Of a DNA stretch of 64,000 bases, positions 45,242 through 54,327 are shown one piece after another. A model generated the notes under the pieces. It had not been told where the DNA came from and did not search any database. It worked only from the letters and a program-made list of their open reading frames with translations. The number at the start of each line of letters is the position of its first letter. Within the stretch, counting starts at the first letter, position 1. This DNA comes from Goleter apudmare HA4340-LM2 (lineage in GTDB: Bacteria; Cyanobacteriota; Cyanobacteriia; Cyanobacteriales; Nostocaceae), in NCBI GenBank assembly GCA_019359495.1, contig JAHHHF010000096.1, positions 26,969 through 90,968 of the forward strand, read 5' to 3'. The translations under genes and the position numbers were made by a program.

Positions 45242-46750
45242 ATGGCGAGAGATTTACGTGGATTCATCAAAATTCTGGAAGAAAAGGGACAATTACAGCG
45301 AATTTCAGCTTTAGTTGACCCTGAGTTAGAAATTGCAGAAATTGCCAACCGGATGCTGCAACAAGGTGGGCCAGGGTTATTGTTTGAAAATGTCAAGGGT
45401 GCATCCTTTCCGGTGGCGGTGAACTTGATGGGAACAGTAGAAAGGATATGCTGGGCAATGAATATGCAGCATCCCCAGGAGTTAGAAACTCTAGGGAAAA
45501 AGCTGAGTATGCTGCAACAACCCAAACCACCCAAGAAAATTTCCCAGGCGATAGATTTCGGTAAGGTGCTGTTTGATGTTCTCAAGGCGAAGCCAGGACG
45601 TGACTTTTTCCCTGCTTGTCAGCAAGTGGTGATTTCAGGGGAGGATTTAGATTTAAATAAGTTACCGTTGATACGTCCTTATATTGGTGATGCTGGCAAG
45701 ATTATCACCTTGGGACTAGTAATTACTAAGGATTGTGAGACTGGTACGCCCAATGTTGGCGTGTATCGTTTGCAACTGCAATCGCCAAATACAATGACTG
45801 TTCATTGGTTGTCAGTACGAGGTGGGGCGAGACACTTGCGAAAAGCAGCCGAACGTGGGAAGAAATTAGAAGTAGCGATCGCATTAGGTGTTGACCCGCT
45901 AATTATTATGGCAGCCGCCACACCCATACCTGTCGATTTATCAGAATGGCTGTTTGCTGGATTATATGGTGGTTCTGGTGTAACCTTAGCCAAGTGTAAA
46001 ACTGTAGATTTGGAAGTTCCCGCCGATTCAGAGTTTGTATTGGAAGGAACTATTACGCCAGGAGAAGTCTTACCAGATGGGCCTTTTGGCGACCACATGG
46101 GTTATTACGGCGGTGTGGAAGATTCACCTTTGATTCGCTTCCAGTGTATGACACACCGCAAAGATCCAATTTATTTAACAACATTTAGCGGTCGTCCACC
46201 TAAAGAAGAGGCGATGATGGCGATCGCACTCAATCGTATCTATACTCCGATTCTGCGCCAACAAGTCACAGAAATTGTCGATTTCTTTTTACCAATGGAA
46301 GCTTTGAGTTATAAAGCAGCGATTATTTCCATTGATAAAGCATATCCGGGACAAGCCAGGCGGGCGGCTTTGGCGTTTTGGAGTGCTTTACCACAATTTA
46401 CATACACCAAGTTTGTCATTGTTGTGGATAAAGATATTAATATCCGCGATCCGCGTCAAGTAGTGTGGGCAATTAGTTCCAAGGTTGATCCCACGCGGGA
46501 TGTGTTCATTTTACCAAATACACCCTTTGATACTTTAGATTTTGCTAGTGAGAAGATTGGTTTAGGTGGACGCATGGGAATTGATGCAACTACCAAAATT
46601 CCACCAGAAACCGACCATGAATGGGGCTTACCCTTAGAATCAGATCCAGATGTAGCCGCGATGGTTGATAGACGATGGGCGGAGTATGGTTTAGCAGAGT
46701 TGCAGTTAGGCGCAGTTGATCCAAATTTGTTTGGCTACGATGTGAAGTAG
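45242..46750 (+). CDS. ubiD: UbiD family (3-octaprenyl-4-hydroxybenzoate) decarboxylase
   Basis: UbiD enzymes use prenylated FMN to decarboxylate aromatic acids; in cyanobacteria the gene is assigned to plastoquinone synthesis. The 502-residue product opens MARDLRGFIKILEEKGQLQRI, and shows GVYRLQLQSPNTMTVHW near 180, the PFGDHMGYYGG segment with the catalytic Glu in SEFVLEGTITPGE just before it near 270-300, and the Asp-rich DHEWGLPLESDPDV near the end. Length matches. The ATG at 45242 is chosen; an upstream TTG at 45230 is possible. It stands alone. Confidence 0.94.
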   Translation: MARDLRGFIKILEEKGQLQRISALVDPELEIAEIANRMLQQGGPGLLFENVKGASFPVAVNLMGTVERICWAMNMQHPQELETLGKKLSMLQQPKPPKKISQAIDFGKVLFDVLKAKPGRDFFPACQQVVISGEDLDLNKLPLIRPYIGDAGKIITLGLVITKDCETGTPNVGVYRLQLQSPNTMTVHWLSVRGGARHLRKAAERGKKLEVAIALGVDPLIIMAAATPIPVDLSEWLFAGLYGGSGVTLAKCKTVDLEVPADSEFVLEGTITPGEVLPDGPFGDHMGYYGGVEDSPLIRFQCMTHRKDPIYLTTFSGRPPKEEAMMAIALNRIYTPILRQQVTEIVDFFLPMEALSYKAAIISIDKAYPGQARRAALAFWSALPQFTYTKFVIVVDKDINIRDPRQVVWAISSKVDPTRDVFILPNTPFDTLDFASEKIGLGGRMGIDATTKIPPETDHEWGLPLESDPDVAAMVDRRWAEYGLAELQLGAVDPNLFGYDVK

Positions 46751-46879
46751 AACCTAACCTCCTCATCGCAAGCGAGGCTGATGTGTACACACAAGTCGGG
46801 AATCTTACCCACGTTCGGTTTAATATTGTAGTAGCGTGTCTAGACTAAAATGGTGCGTTAACCAAAAATACATTGTACG

Positions 46880-46933
46880 GGCACGGCACTAGTAAGATTA
46901 TCGGCTTGCCGAAAAGATTGAGGATGCCGTGCC
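46880..46933. repeat. GGCACGGCA/TGCCGTGCC stem-loop repeat
   Basis: A perfect 9-bp outer stem (46880-46888 with 46925-46933) encloses an inner TCGGC-TT-GCCGA hairpin (46901-46912). This resembles dispersed cyanobacterial repeats that read as TGTAGAGGCACGGCA. Confidence 0.55.
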
Positions 46934-47021
46934 TCTACGAGAGCAACTGAACGAGATTGTCTTTTATGGGTGGTTCATTTGATTGCATTAATGCAACATT
47001 TTAGCCTAGACAGTCCAGTAG

Positions 47022-47052
47022 GGTGCGTTATGGACTTTAGTCTTAACGCACC
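47022..47052. repeat. GGTGCGTTA/TAACGCACC hairpin repeat
   Basis: GGTGCGTTA at 47022-47030 pairs perfectly with TAACGCACC at 47044-47052. A GGTGCGTTAA half-copy lies at 46852-46861, and related GGTGTGTTA copies are at 57569-57647. Confidence 0.65.
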
Positions 47053-47245
47053 GAAAATCTCGGATTGTGAGGTTGTCTTGAAAAATGGCTTGTCTGGAAA
47101 CCGAACAACGCTTGTGCCGCTTTTTTGCAGCCTACAATATAAAACACCCTACTTTTGGAGAATTTGGGGTAATTAAATCATTTGTGTGTACACCTGAGGA
47201 CGAGTAAGCAAGGGAATAGATAGGATTATTTTTGAGGTAGTTGTG

Positions 47246-47370
47246 ATGACTTATCCTTTTCCAGGGATGAACCTAGTATTTGGAAAATCCTGAATTATGG
47301 ACAGGAGTATATGGGAGAATTATAGTAGCGATCGCGGATTTTCTTTCTCCTCAATTCCCACATTCTCCTT
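47246..47370 (+). pseudogene. DUF4058 family protein, frameshifted 5' fragment
   Basis: ATG at 47246, after GAGGTAG, starts MTYPFPGMN, the usual opening of cyanobacterial DUF4058 proteins. One extra base near 47275-47280 then shifts the frame; the continuing sequence is in the next frame (LENPELWTGVYGR, IIVAIADFLSPQF) until about 47370, after which homology ends. An intact protein would be about 250 residues, so only the first 40 codons remain. The zero frame stops at 47293. Confidence 0.75.
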
Positions 47371-47427
47371 TGTCATTACAAAATGAGGATAGCGAAGCCC
47401 ATCGCACTTCTAAGAGGATGTTTAATA

Positions 47428-48309
47428 TTAAAATGTAAAAGCTGGGGCACATAGCCTGATATAAATATCTCTTTTCTCGTCAGTAAAAGCTCTTCTACCA
47501 TGCATGATTCTTGTATTATCGATCATTAAAATGTCTCCTTTTTGCCAAGAAATATTTGTAGTTATCCTCTCAGCAATTTCATTAAGTTCAGCAACCACAT
47601 CCTCTGGAATTTCTGAATCATCATCAAAATTCAGAATCTTGGGACTCAGTTGCTTTGTTGGTAATAGGCTATTAATAAAAACTTGATATTTTCCACATCG
47701 ACTAGGAATAATTGCAGGGCAAATATATTCAAGAACAATAGAGTTGTCCTCGTTTATTTTCAGATGTGTATTATTATTTCTACACATTTCTTCTAGCTTA
47801 TGCAAATCATCAGTTTGATATTTTTTATGCCACTCATCTTGAGGGATATTTACAGAAAATTTTAGCTTCTTTTTACTAAATAGCTCTTTAGTTGAACTAC
47901 TGATTTCAGTAAAGAATTGTTTGCCATCGCATACAGTTGTCTCACCAGCTTTTGATGCAGGATGAGCACAGTAAAACCACAACAGAAGCGGGATATTCTG
48001 CTGATAGTACATTTCTCCGTGCAACTTTATCTCAAATTGATAATCGTTGACGCTTAGAAGAGTTTTATCTCCATTAATTACTCTTCTAGTAAAGGCTCCT
48101 CCAGTATAATCGATAAAATCAGTACTTAATAAATTGCTAAACTCTTTAAAAATTTCAGCGTTGGTTTCAAAGCCTCTAAAAAGTAGCACACCATAAGATT
48201 TAAATAAACTTATAATTTCGGTTATATCTAATTTTAAAATACTACCATGATCAATATTAATAATTTGTTGACCTATGCGTTCTGATATTGGCTGTAGTTT
48301 AATCTTCAT
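47428..48309 (-). CDS. TauD/TfdA-like Fe(II)/2-oxoglutarate dioxygenase
   Basis: The 293-residue product resembles the SyrP/clavaminate-synthase-like branch of the TauD family, which hydroxylates or desaturates amino-acid or small-molecule substrates. The iron ligands are the HGE near 97-99 (IKLHGEMYY) and the distal His in IMHGRRAF near 270, with the 2-oxoglutarate Arg in that RRAF/YIRLCAP segment. The substrate is unknown; no biosynthetic cluster surrounds it. The AT-rich codon use and the relic genes on both sides suggest acquisition by transfer. Confidence 0.83.
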   Translation of the reverse strand: MKIKLQPISERIGQQIINIDHGSILKLDITEIISLFKSYGVLLFRGFETNAEIFKEFSNLLSTDFIDYTGGAFTRRVINGDKTLLSVNDYQFEIKLHGEMYYQQNIPLLLWFYCAHPASKAGETTVCDGKQFFTEISSSTKELFSKKKLKFSVNIPQDEWHKKYQTDDLHKLEEMCRNNNTHLKINEDNSIVLEYICPAIIPSRCGKYQVFINSLLPTKQLSPKILNFDDDSEIPEDVVAELNEIAERITTNISWQKGDILMIDNTRIMHGRRAFTDEKRDIYIRLCAPAFTF

Positions 48310-48551
48310 GGGATTTGATGAGTTTTCATTACTATATATTTAGGCAGCATATTAATATGCTACATTTTCTGGCGATCGCTGTGCAACACAAAAAAGTATA
48401 TTTAAATTTAAAATAGTTAAAATTTATTACAGACCATGAATTTGTTGTAGAAGATTTCAATATTAGATCATCACTTTTTCGAGTTACGATATGAGCTATA
48501 AGGAGAATAACCTAGTATCAATGACAAAAATTGAAAAACCAGGACAAAAAA
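48310..48551. other. Divergent spacer
   Basis: AT-rich start region for the TauD-like gene and the SH3 gene. An ATG at 48521, 15 nt after AAGGAG, opens a different frame and stops in the SH3 gene, so it seems not to be used. One GCGATCGC octamer; nothing else is seen. Confidence 0.35.
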
Positions 48552-49079
48552 GTGCAAAATCAAAAATCAAAGTTATTTATGGGATTAGCAATCATCTGTA
48601 CTGGTGTGGTAATCAACACTGGGATAGCTCATCAAATTGTCTTAGCAAAACCTAATAATTCACAAAAATGTAATATTTCAGCCTACGTCATCGATAAAGA
48701 TTCTCAAGGTGTAAACGTCCGGAGTGGTGCAAGTACAAAAAACAGAATTTTAGGAGCAGTACCCGCCAATGAAACAGTAAATGTTATTGCATCTGGGGAC
48801 AACTGGGTAAAGATTACTAATGCTAGTAGTGGTTTTAAAGGTACTGGATGGGTTTATCTGCCAACGTTAGGTATATCGTCACGGGGCTATGATACTAATG
48901 GCGTGAATCTTTACGCTAAACCTAATCAAAAAAGTCAAAAAGTTGGACGCGTTCCCCCTAATTTGAATGTCAAATTGTTAGGCTGTCAAGGAAGCTGGGC
49001 ACAGATAGAATATCAAAGTGTTAAGGGTTGGTTAACAAAGGAAGATCAATGCGGTGCAGCCCTTACTAGTTGTTCTTAA
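48552..49079 (+). CDS. Exported protein with two bacterial SH3 domains
   Basis: The 175-residue product has a signal-anchor or signal peptide (LFMGLAIICTGVVINTG, cleavage probably after VLA) and two SH3b domains: about 45-105 (QGVNVRSGASTKNRILG, WVKIT, GWVYL) and about 112-165 (NGVNLYAKPNQKSQKVG, WAQIEY, GWLTK). SH3b repeats bind cell-wall peptides. Start at GTG 48552 is chosen because AGGA lies seven bases before it; a TTG seven codons earlier has no ribosome site. No catalytic domain is attached, so it is a binding protein. Confidence 0.82.
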   Translation: MQNQKSKLFMGLAIICTGVVINTGIAHQIVLAKPNNSQKCNISAYVIDKDSQGVNVRSGASTKNRILGAVPANETVNVIASGDNWVKITNASSGFKGTGWVYLPTLGISSRGYDTNGVNLYAKPNQKSQKVGRVPPNLNVKLLGCQGSWAQIEYQSVKGWLTKEDQCGAALTSCS

Positions 49080-49146
49080 AACTGCGCCTCTAGCCCCTTT
49101 TTCATAGGCGAGGAGGGGCTAATAAAACTACTTTTAGAGGAGTTAT

Positions 49147-49206
49147 ATGACTTCTCTATTTCCTGAGATGAACCCGTATTTTAGAAAATCTTGAAGTATG
49201 GACAGG
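49147..49206 (+). pseudogene. DUF4058 family protein, second 5' fragment
   Basis: After AGAGGAG, ATG at 49147 opens MTSLFPEMNPY, then a one-base insertion in a T-run (49160s) shifts the frame; the next frame continues LENLEVWTG and stops. The fragment is colinear with the 5' end of the relic at 47246, including the position of the extra base and the zero-frame TGA. Confidence 0.65.
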
Positions 49207-49212
49207 ATGACA

Positions 49213-50040
49213 TCACTTGCGTGTTTTGGCAATTTGGTAAGCAGAGATATATGAAAGTTGAAGACTACCACCAAAGTCTCGATCAATGCAATACTGCAAT
49301 GCTGCAAATAATGACTCTTTAGTATGTGATTCTAACTTTAAATATGGCGAATAAGTATGCAAAAGTTGGAGATATTCACCACTACTGTAGGTCAATTCAG
49401 ATGTAATCTGTCCAGATATCAAATCTTGGAATCGCCCCGAATCAATGACAAAATTTCCTAATTTTCTCAAGATATCTTCTTGAGTTTCTTGATCTTCATA
49501 TCGGTCAAGATGTGGAGCATATATTTGATAAACTTCAGATAAGCTTTGATACACTTCATAGCAAGGTTGAAGTTCTTTATTCCACAACAAAATCAGGTAG
49601 CCGCTTTCTTTTAGTGCATTTGCTGCTTTGGGATAGCCTACTTCTGGAGATATCCAATGAAAAGAACTCGCTGCTAAAACCGCATCAAATTTTTCAACAT
49701 CTGGCATCCACTCTTCAAAAGATGTATTCTGAATTTCTACATTTGCATAGGAGTGACAATTCTGTTGAGCCAACCGAACAAAACTCAGATTAGGCTCTAA
49801 GCACATCATTCTACAGCCCAGTTCAGCAAACGATATAGTTGCAGTTGCTGGGCCGCACCCCACTTCTAGGATTTTTGATGCACTGGAGAGTTGAGTAATT
49901 TCCACAACTTGGTGAATCAAATTCTGGGGATAGTGAGGTCTGAACTGATTGTAAGCTGCTGCGGCTGGAGAATACCAATGTTTGCGCTGTTCGATGTCTC
50001 TACTGGAGTAGCTAATGATTGTTTGTTTTAGGTCTTCCAT
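49213..50040 (-). CDS. Class I SAM-dependent methyltransferase
   Basis: The 275-residue product is a Rossmann-fold methyltransferase. Motif I is ILEVGCGPATATISFAELG near 57-75, with the acidic motif II MCLEPNLSFV near 80-90 and motif IV FDAVLAASSFHWI near 114. The remaining sequence is helical with an acidic Tyr-rich part. The family is close to the methyltransferase-11 group; the substrate could be a small molecule. It stands alone next to a DUF4058 relic. Confidence 0.85.
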   Translation of the reverse strand: MEDLKQTIISYSSRDIEQRKHWYSPAAAAYNQFRPHYPQNLIHQVVEITQLSSASKILEVGCGPATATISFAELGCRMMCLEPNLSFVRLAQQNCHSYANVEIQNTSFEEWMPDVEKFDAVLAASSFHWISPEVGYPKAANALKESGYLILLWNKELQPCYEVYQSLSEVYQIYAPHLDRYEDQETQEDILRKLGNFVIDSGRFQDLISGQITSELTYSSGEYLQLLHTYSPYLKLESHTKESLFAALQYCIDRDFGGSLQLSYISAYQIAKTRK

Positions 50041-50100
50041 TGACTACTTGTGGGCAGTTGATTTGGGAACAGACAGTTCACAATTAAGATAATAGATTAT

Positions 50101-50204
50101 AACGTTTCTCGGTTGGATGAAACATGATCAAGGGCGGGGAGACCCCGCCCCTACGGGTTTTGCAATTTACAAATGTATTTCACTCGTTTGAAAACTGCTA
50201 TAAG
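50101..50204. repeat. About 104-bp dispersed repeat, copy 1
   Basis: The unit runs from CGTTTCTCGGTTGGATGAA through an AGGGCGGGG/CCCCGCCCCT hairpin to GAAAACTGCTATAAG. A second copy in the same orientation, about 85 percent identical, lies at 57058-57158. It has no coding frame, and resembles a small non-autonomous element with a GC-rich stem at the centre. Confidence 0.75.
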
Positions 50205-50239
50205 CTACAACTAGTACCAGCATGAGGATGGAAGAGATA

Positions 50240-50812
50240 TCACTGAGGATTAATCGCAGAATTAGCCATTCTGACCAGAGAAGTGCGATCGCCTGCTTTC
50301 AAACCAATCACATATTGCACACCCTTTTGCCGCCAAGTCAAGGTAGCATCTGAGCAATTAGCGCCACAACTAAAATCCACAAAATATCCAGTGATACCCT
50401 TAGTCAGAGATACAGGTTTACCAGTCAGGCGGGGTGTTTTGCGTGTCAGTGCTTGGGCGGTAACAACACCCAAACGACAAGCTGTCCCGCCAGTACAATT
50501 AGGACTGAAACCCAGTAAGATGTCATATTTCTGAGGTGTAGCAGTTTCTAAAATGGCGTAAAGTTGATTTTCCCCTGTTGCCCCAGGGATAACTTTGGGT
50601 AATAAAATGGGAATACGTGTCTTTTGCTGTAATTTAGGTAAAATCGGGTTAAAAACAGCGTGTGGCTGAGAATTACTAGTTCTAACCCGCCCTTGTGCTA
50701 TTAGCTGAGACTGATTACTGATGGATGCGATCGCTACATTATCCCAGATGCTAGTACTCCCTAGCAAAAGTACTGCACACAAAGTAGTAAAGTTTTGTAA
50801 TCTGAAAATCAT
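50240..50812 (-). CDS. Exported hypothetical protein (190 aa)
   Basis: The product has an N-terminal signal peptide (hydrophobic about 8-20, cleavage near VAIA-S). The mature part is beta-rich with two Cys pairs (CTGGTAC near 107-113 and CGANC near 154-158) that could form disulfides, and ends DRTSLVRMANSAINP. I do not recognise the family, though similar secreted proteins occur in many cyanobacteria. No enzymatic motif is visible. Neighbours are unrelated. Confidence 0.7.
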   Translation of the reverse strand: MIFRLQNFTTLCAVLLLGSTSIWDNVAIASISNQSQLIAQGRVRTSNSQPHAVFNPILPKLQQKTRIPILLPKVIPGATGENQLYAILETATPQKYDILLGFSPNCTGGTACRLGVVTAQALTRKTPRLTGKPVSLTKGITGYFVDFSCGANCSDATLTWRQKGVQYVIGLKAGDRTSLVRMANSAINPQ

Positions 50813-51031
50813 CTAGGAAAACCTCTGTCCACTGAATTACTACAAATTAATTACTAGAGTTTAGTATCAAATTTCGCAAACAGTAGCCTAAAATTCAAGA
50901 ACCCATCAACATCTGCATTTGCTGTTTGTGTAAAACACTTTAAATCAGTGGATTACATGATAATAATTTCGGGAATATCAAAATCTTTTTACTCTGAGTT
51001 TAGTCTAGCTACCAATAATTTAGCATTACCG

Positions 51032-52669
51032 TTAAAAGTTTAAAATGTCTAAGGATGCTTCTATTTCTAAATCTAGAATTTTTTGTCGTACATCATTATA
51101 TTCTGCTAGCTTACCTTCTTGCCAATAGAGGTCTGCTGCTTTTTGAAAATCTTCCAGTGACCCTTGTTTATCTGCCACAGTGAAGCGGATGTTACCACGG
51201 TGATAGTAGGCATCAATATAACTAGGATTAATCTTGATTACTTGTGTATAATCTGCGATCGCTCCTTCGTAATCTCCTATATCAGAACGAGCATTACCAC
51301 GGTGATAGTAAGCATCAACATAATTAGGATTAATCTTGATTACTTGTGTATAATCTGCAATTGCCCCCTCATAATCTCCTAAATCATAACGAGCATCAGC
51401 ACGGTTTTTGTAAGCAACTGCATCACGAGGATTAAGTTTAATTGCTTGAGTAAATCTCTGCTGATTTGTGATTAGATAACGAGAAATACCACCGTTGGCA
51501 TCAGCTATGGCATAATTAGGATTGATTTTGATGGCTTGAGTGTAATCTTCAATTGCTCCTTGATGATCACCTATATGAGAACGAGCATCAGCACGGTTTC
51601 TATAAGTCACCGCTACATGAGGACTAATTCTAATTGCTTGAGTATAATCCGCAATTGCTGCTTCATAATCTCCTAATTGATAGCGAGACAAGCCTCTTTT
51701 ATGATAGGCTTTGGCATAATTAGGATTAATGTTGATTGCTTGACTATAATCAGCGATCGCTCCTGTGTAATCACATAATTGATGGCTAGCTAAACCGCGT
51801 TTATAATAAATATCTGCATCATGAGGATGCTGTTTTAAAGCTTGGTTATAATTGTTAATGGCAGCCGTAAATTCACCTTTGGCAAAAAAATCATCACCCA
51901 ATTTTTCATCAAGTTGATTACTATCAACACCAAAATGAAGCAGTTCTTGTTCTGCTTCAGGTGCAGATAAAGTTTGAATTAGTTGATGCTGATTTTGTTG
52001 AGGTGGTGTTTCTTGCCTATACTTATATGGATAAATTAGAGAGTGTTGCTGCTGAGATTTATTTTGAGCAGATTGTAACTGTTCTAAATAGCAACATAAA
52101 CCACCACCATAAAGTAATTGATCTATGCCAAAAGAGATTCTCCCGGTTTTTAGCTTAATCATTTTAGCTGGGAGAAAGCCTGCTAGAAAAAGGTGATATT
52201 CTGGTTGTGCTTCGCTCACCTCTTCTTGAATCAAAATGCAAACTACAACAGCATTTTTTTCAACTTCTTCGGAACTAATAGACCATCTCACCCGATCAAT
52301 TCGTCCATGACGGGATTTTACTTCAACCCCAATCGACGGTTCCGCAGTCAAAGTAAAATCACTTTTACCATCGCCACCAAAGCGCTTTTCGTAATCAACT
52401 TCTGTAATTAAGTCAGCTAACCGTTCTTTGACTACCTCTTCACCTAATTTTCCTTTGAGATTGTTGATAAAGACATCGCGGACTGGTGATAACCGCTTAT
52501 ATTTTTCTGCCATCTGCCAACAAAATTCTCTGAGTGCTTTTAATCTTTCACCAGAGATTATAGTTACTTCACTATATTGACCTTCTGTTTCACAATGAAG
52601 CAGACAACTAGTAGCTAGCCTTTTAACAAAATCAGACTGTAGCGATCGCAGTAAGGTGATCCAGTCCAT
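51032..52669 (-). CDS. PD-(D/E)XK nuclease-like domain fused to TPR repeats
   Basis: The 545-residue product has two parts. Residues 1-200 contain GKLGEE (Glu 77-78), GKSDFTL with Asp 104 and VEVKSRHG with Glu 116 and Lys 118, the spacing of a PD-(D/E)XK restriction-like fold. Residues about 250-520 are eight tetratricopeptide repeats with consensus AYYHRG-ARSDLGDYEGAIADYTQ-AIKINPN; one near 375 is shortened. Adjacent TPR units near 51190-51400 are almost identical in DNA, so the array is recently duplicated. The fusion suggests a nuclease targeted by protein contacts. A defence role is possible but not shown. Confidence 0.78.
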   Translation of the reverse strand: MDWITLLRSLQSDFVKRLATSCLLHCETEGQYSEVTIISGERLKALREFCWQMAEKYKRLSPVRDVFINNLKGKLGEEVVKERLADLITEVDYEKRFGGDGKSDFTLTAEPSIGVEVKSRHGRIDRVRWSISSEEVEKNAVVVCILIQEEVSEAQPEYHLFLAGFLPAKMIKLKTGRISFGIDQLLYGGGLCCYLEQLQSAQNKSQQQHSLIYPYKYRQETPPQQNQHQLIQTLSAPEAEQELLHFGVDSNQLDEKLGDDFFAKGEFTAAINNYNQALKQHPHDADIYYKRGLASHQLCDYTGAIADYSQAININPNYAKAYHKRGLSRYQLGDYEAAIADYTQAIRISPHVAVTYRNRADARSHIGDHQGAIEDYTQAIKINPNYAIADANGGISRYLITNQQRFTQAIKLNPRDAVAYKNRADARYDLGDYEGAIADYTQVIKINPNYVDAYYHRGNARSDIGDYEGAIADYTQVIKINPSYIDAYYHRGNIRFTVADKQGSLEDFQKAADLYWQEGKLAEYNDVRQKILDLEIEASLDILNF

Positions 52670-52756
52670 TGATAATTCTGCGAGTCTTTTGGTGAGATCA
52701 TTCTATTAAAATTTTCCATCGGCGTAAACCTGAAAAATTGGTATTCATGCCACTTT

Positions 52757-54196
52757 TCAATTCCTCACACCTAATTTTTGCTGACTGCTCACTTCCAAAG
52801 GTAAGAAAATAGTCATCACTTCCCCATATTGCGGACGCTGACGTACAATCAGCTTGCCGCCGATCGCCTGAAATAGATGCTTGGTGGCAGCGATATTGAG
52901 ACTAATTGTACCCGTTTCCGGTTGGAACATCAGTAATTGACCAAGGGCTTTGCGGATTGGTGGCTGTGCAGGCGTCGGTGCTTTGCCTAGACACTGAAGT
53001 TGGGGCGATAACTGTAATTTGAGTTGATCTCCAGCCGGAATCACATGTACTTGAATATGACTACCAGGCGGTAAACTGCGGGTGAAATTCTCCATCAATC
53101 CCGTCAGTACCTGATCTAACATATTGGGATTACTCACTACTGTTGGCAGTTGTTGGGGTAAAACCACATCCAAAGTCAAGTTTCGTCGATGGGCTGCTTG
53201 TTGCCAACGGGGAATACTCTGCTGTAACACCTGATCTAAAGACATGGGTGTTAGTTGGCTGTGTGTCGATTTCACCGCCGCCGATGTTTCTAGTTCTGCC
53301 GCCTTAAACAACAACTCCATTCTGTCGATTTGCTCGGTACACTCGTGATCGATAATTTCTAAGCGACTGATCACGTTAGCAGGCAAATCTCGCCGCTTCA
53401 GTAGCAGGCGTGTCATTGTGCGAATAGTAGTTAAAGGAGTACGGACTTCGTGAGCAAAGGCTTGCAGTAATTCCACGTCAGAACGGGGCGGGGAAGAGGG
53501 AGGCGGGGGAGAGGTGGGGACATTTGCTTGCTCTTCGTGTCCTTGTTCTTTGTTACCTTCTGCCTCTGGTAATTCTGCCAGCAACAACTGGCTAAACTCA
53601 ATCACAGTGCGGTAATCAGGTGCTACTGGTGAATACTTTTGTACTAATATATCCAATTCAGCAAAAAAGTCTGGATTAGTCAGCATTACCCGCGCCCCTA
53701 AGGCTCGCCAAGCCTGTTCTACGACTTCCGGCTCAAAGGAAAAGGAAAAGGTTTTTTGACCATTGCTGTGTGCTGCTAACACTAGCACTAGCCTAAATTT
53801 ATCTGTAAACACTAGGCAAAACTGTTCTCTTCCTAGTGGATCGGCTGGTAGTAAAGGTAGTACTGACTCATTGGGGGTAACTTCATTTACTGTAGCGATC
53901 GCTATCGGCATTTGAAATGGCATCAGTGCCAAGGGATTAAATGGCTTTGCCGTAAAAGTTACTGTTTCTAAGGTTTGAGTCAGTTGTGGTTGACTAAACA
54001 GGGGTGCTGGTGCAGATAAAACTAATCCTGGGATTTTGTCACAAAAAGCAGTCGTTAAAGTCTTGATCAGCAGATTCTCTGTAGCTGCTAGGCTGACACG
54101 CCATTGTTGCTCTGCTTTAGCTGGTGAACACTCTGCCACAGTCGATTGGCTTTCGGCTAAAACTTCGCTCAAGCTTGGCAAGATCCATTCGTACAC
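52757..54196 (-). CDS. Sensor histidine kinase with degenerate ATPase domain
   Basis: The 479-residue product has an N-terminal sensory region (about 1-210) resembling DICT domains, a Pro/Glu-rich linker (about 215-240) with low-complexity composition, then a DHp helix with the phospho-acceptor in FAHEVRTPLTTIRTMTRLL near 249-265. The ATPase part has a recognisable N-box-like region (MLDQVLTGLMENFTRSL) and a C-terminal GGKLIVRQRPQYGEVMTIFLPL, but the G1 box (DxGxG) is replaced by LSPQLQCLGK. It may be a weak or inactive ATP binder, or a phosphotransfer scaffold. The c-di-GMP enzyme gene lies 131 bp upstream on the same strand. Confidence 0.82.
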   Translation of the reverse strand: MYEWILPSLSEVLAESQSTVAECSPAKAEQQWRVSLAATENLLIKTLTTAFCDKIPGLVLSAPAPLFSQPQLTQTLETVTFTAKPFNPLALMPFQMPIAIATVNEVTPNESVLPLLPADPLGREQFCLVFTDKFRLVLVLAAHSNGQKTFSFSFEPEVVEQAWRALGARVMLTNPDFFAELDILVQKYSPVAPDYRTVIEFSQLLLAELPEAEGNKEQGHEEQANVPTSPPPPSSPPRSDVELLQAFAHEVRTPLTTIRTMTRLLLKRRDLPANVISRLEIIDHECTEQIDRMELLFKAAELETSAAVKSTHSQLTPMSLDQVLQQSIPRWQQAAHRRNLTLDVVLPQQLPTVVSNPNMLDQVLTGLMENFTRSLPPGSHIQVHVIPAGDQLKLQLSPQLQCLGKAPTPAQPPIRKALGQLLMFQPETGTISLNIAATKHLFQAIGGKLIVRQRPQYGEVMTIFLPLEVSSQQKLGVRN

Positions 54197-54327
54197 GACT
54201 TTTCACCCCTTAACTGCATAGCGACTGCATTTCACTATTAACTACGAGGTTATAGTCATTTATGTACTCGTGACAGTCGTAGAACCGAACAATATAGGCG
54301 CAATTTCCCCTGTCATTAGTTATTCTA

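Larger units (their letters stand above)
46783..47193. repeat. 411-bp segment with 12-bp terminal inverted repeats
   Basis: GTGTACACACAA at 46783-46794 is the exact reverse complement of TTGTGTGTACAC at 47182-47193. Between them lie two smaller hairpin repeats (46880-46933 and 47022-47052) and no gene. It has the shape of a small non-autonomous mobile element, though no target duplication was found. Confidence 0.4.

Noticed and set aside
48521..48530. ATG with AAGGAG upstream as the start of the SH3 protein
   Set aside because: It is in another frame and stops within the signal-peptide region; using it would need a frameshift. The GTG at 48552 has its own AGGA.
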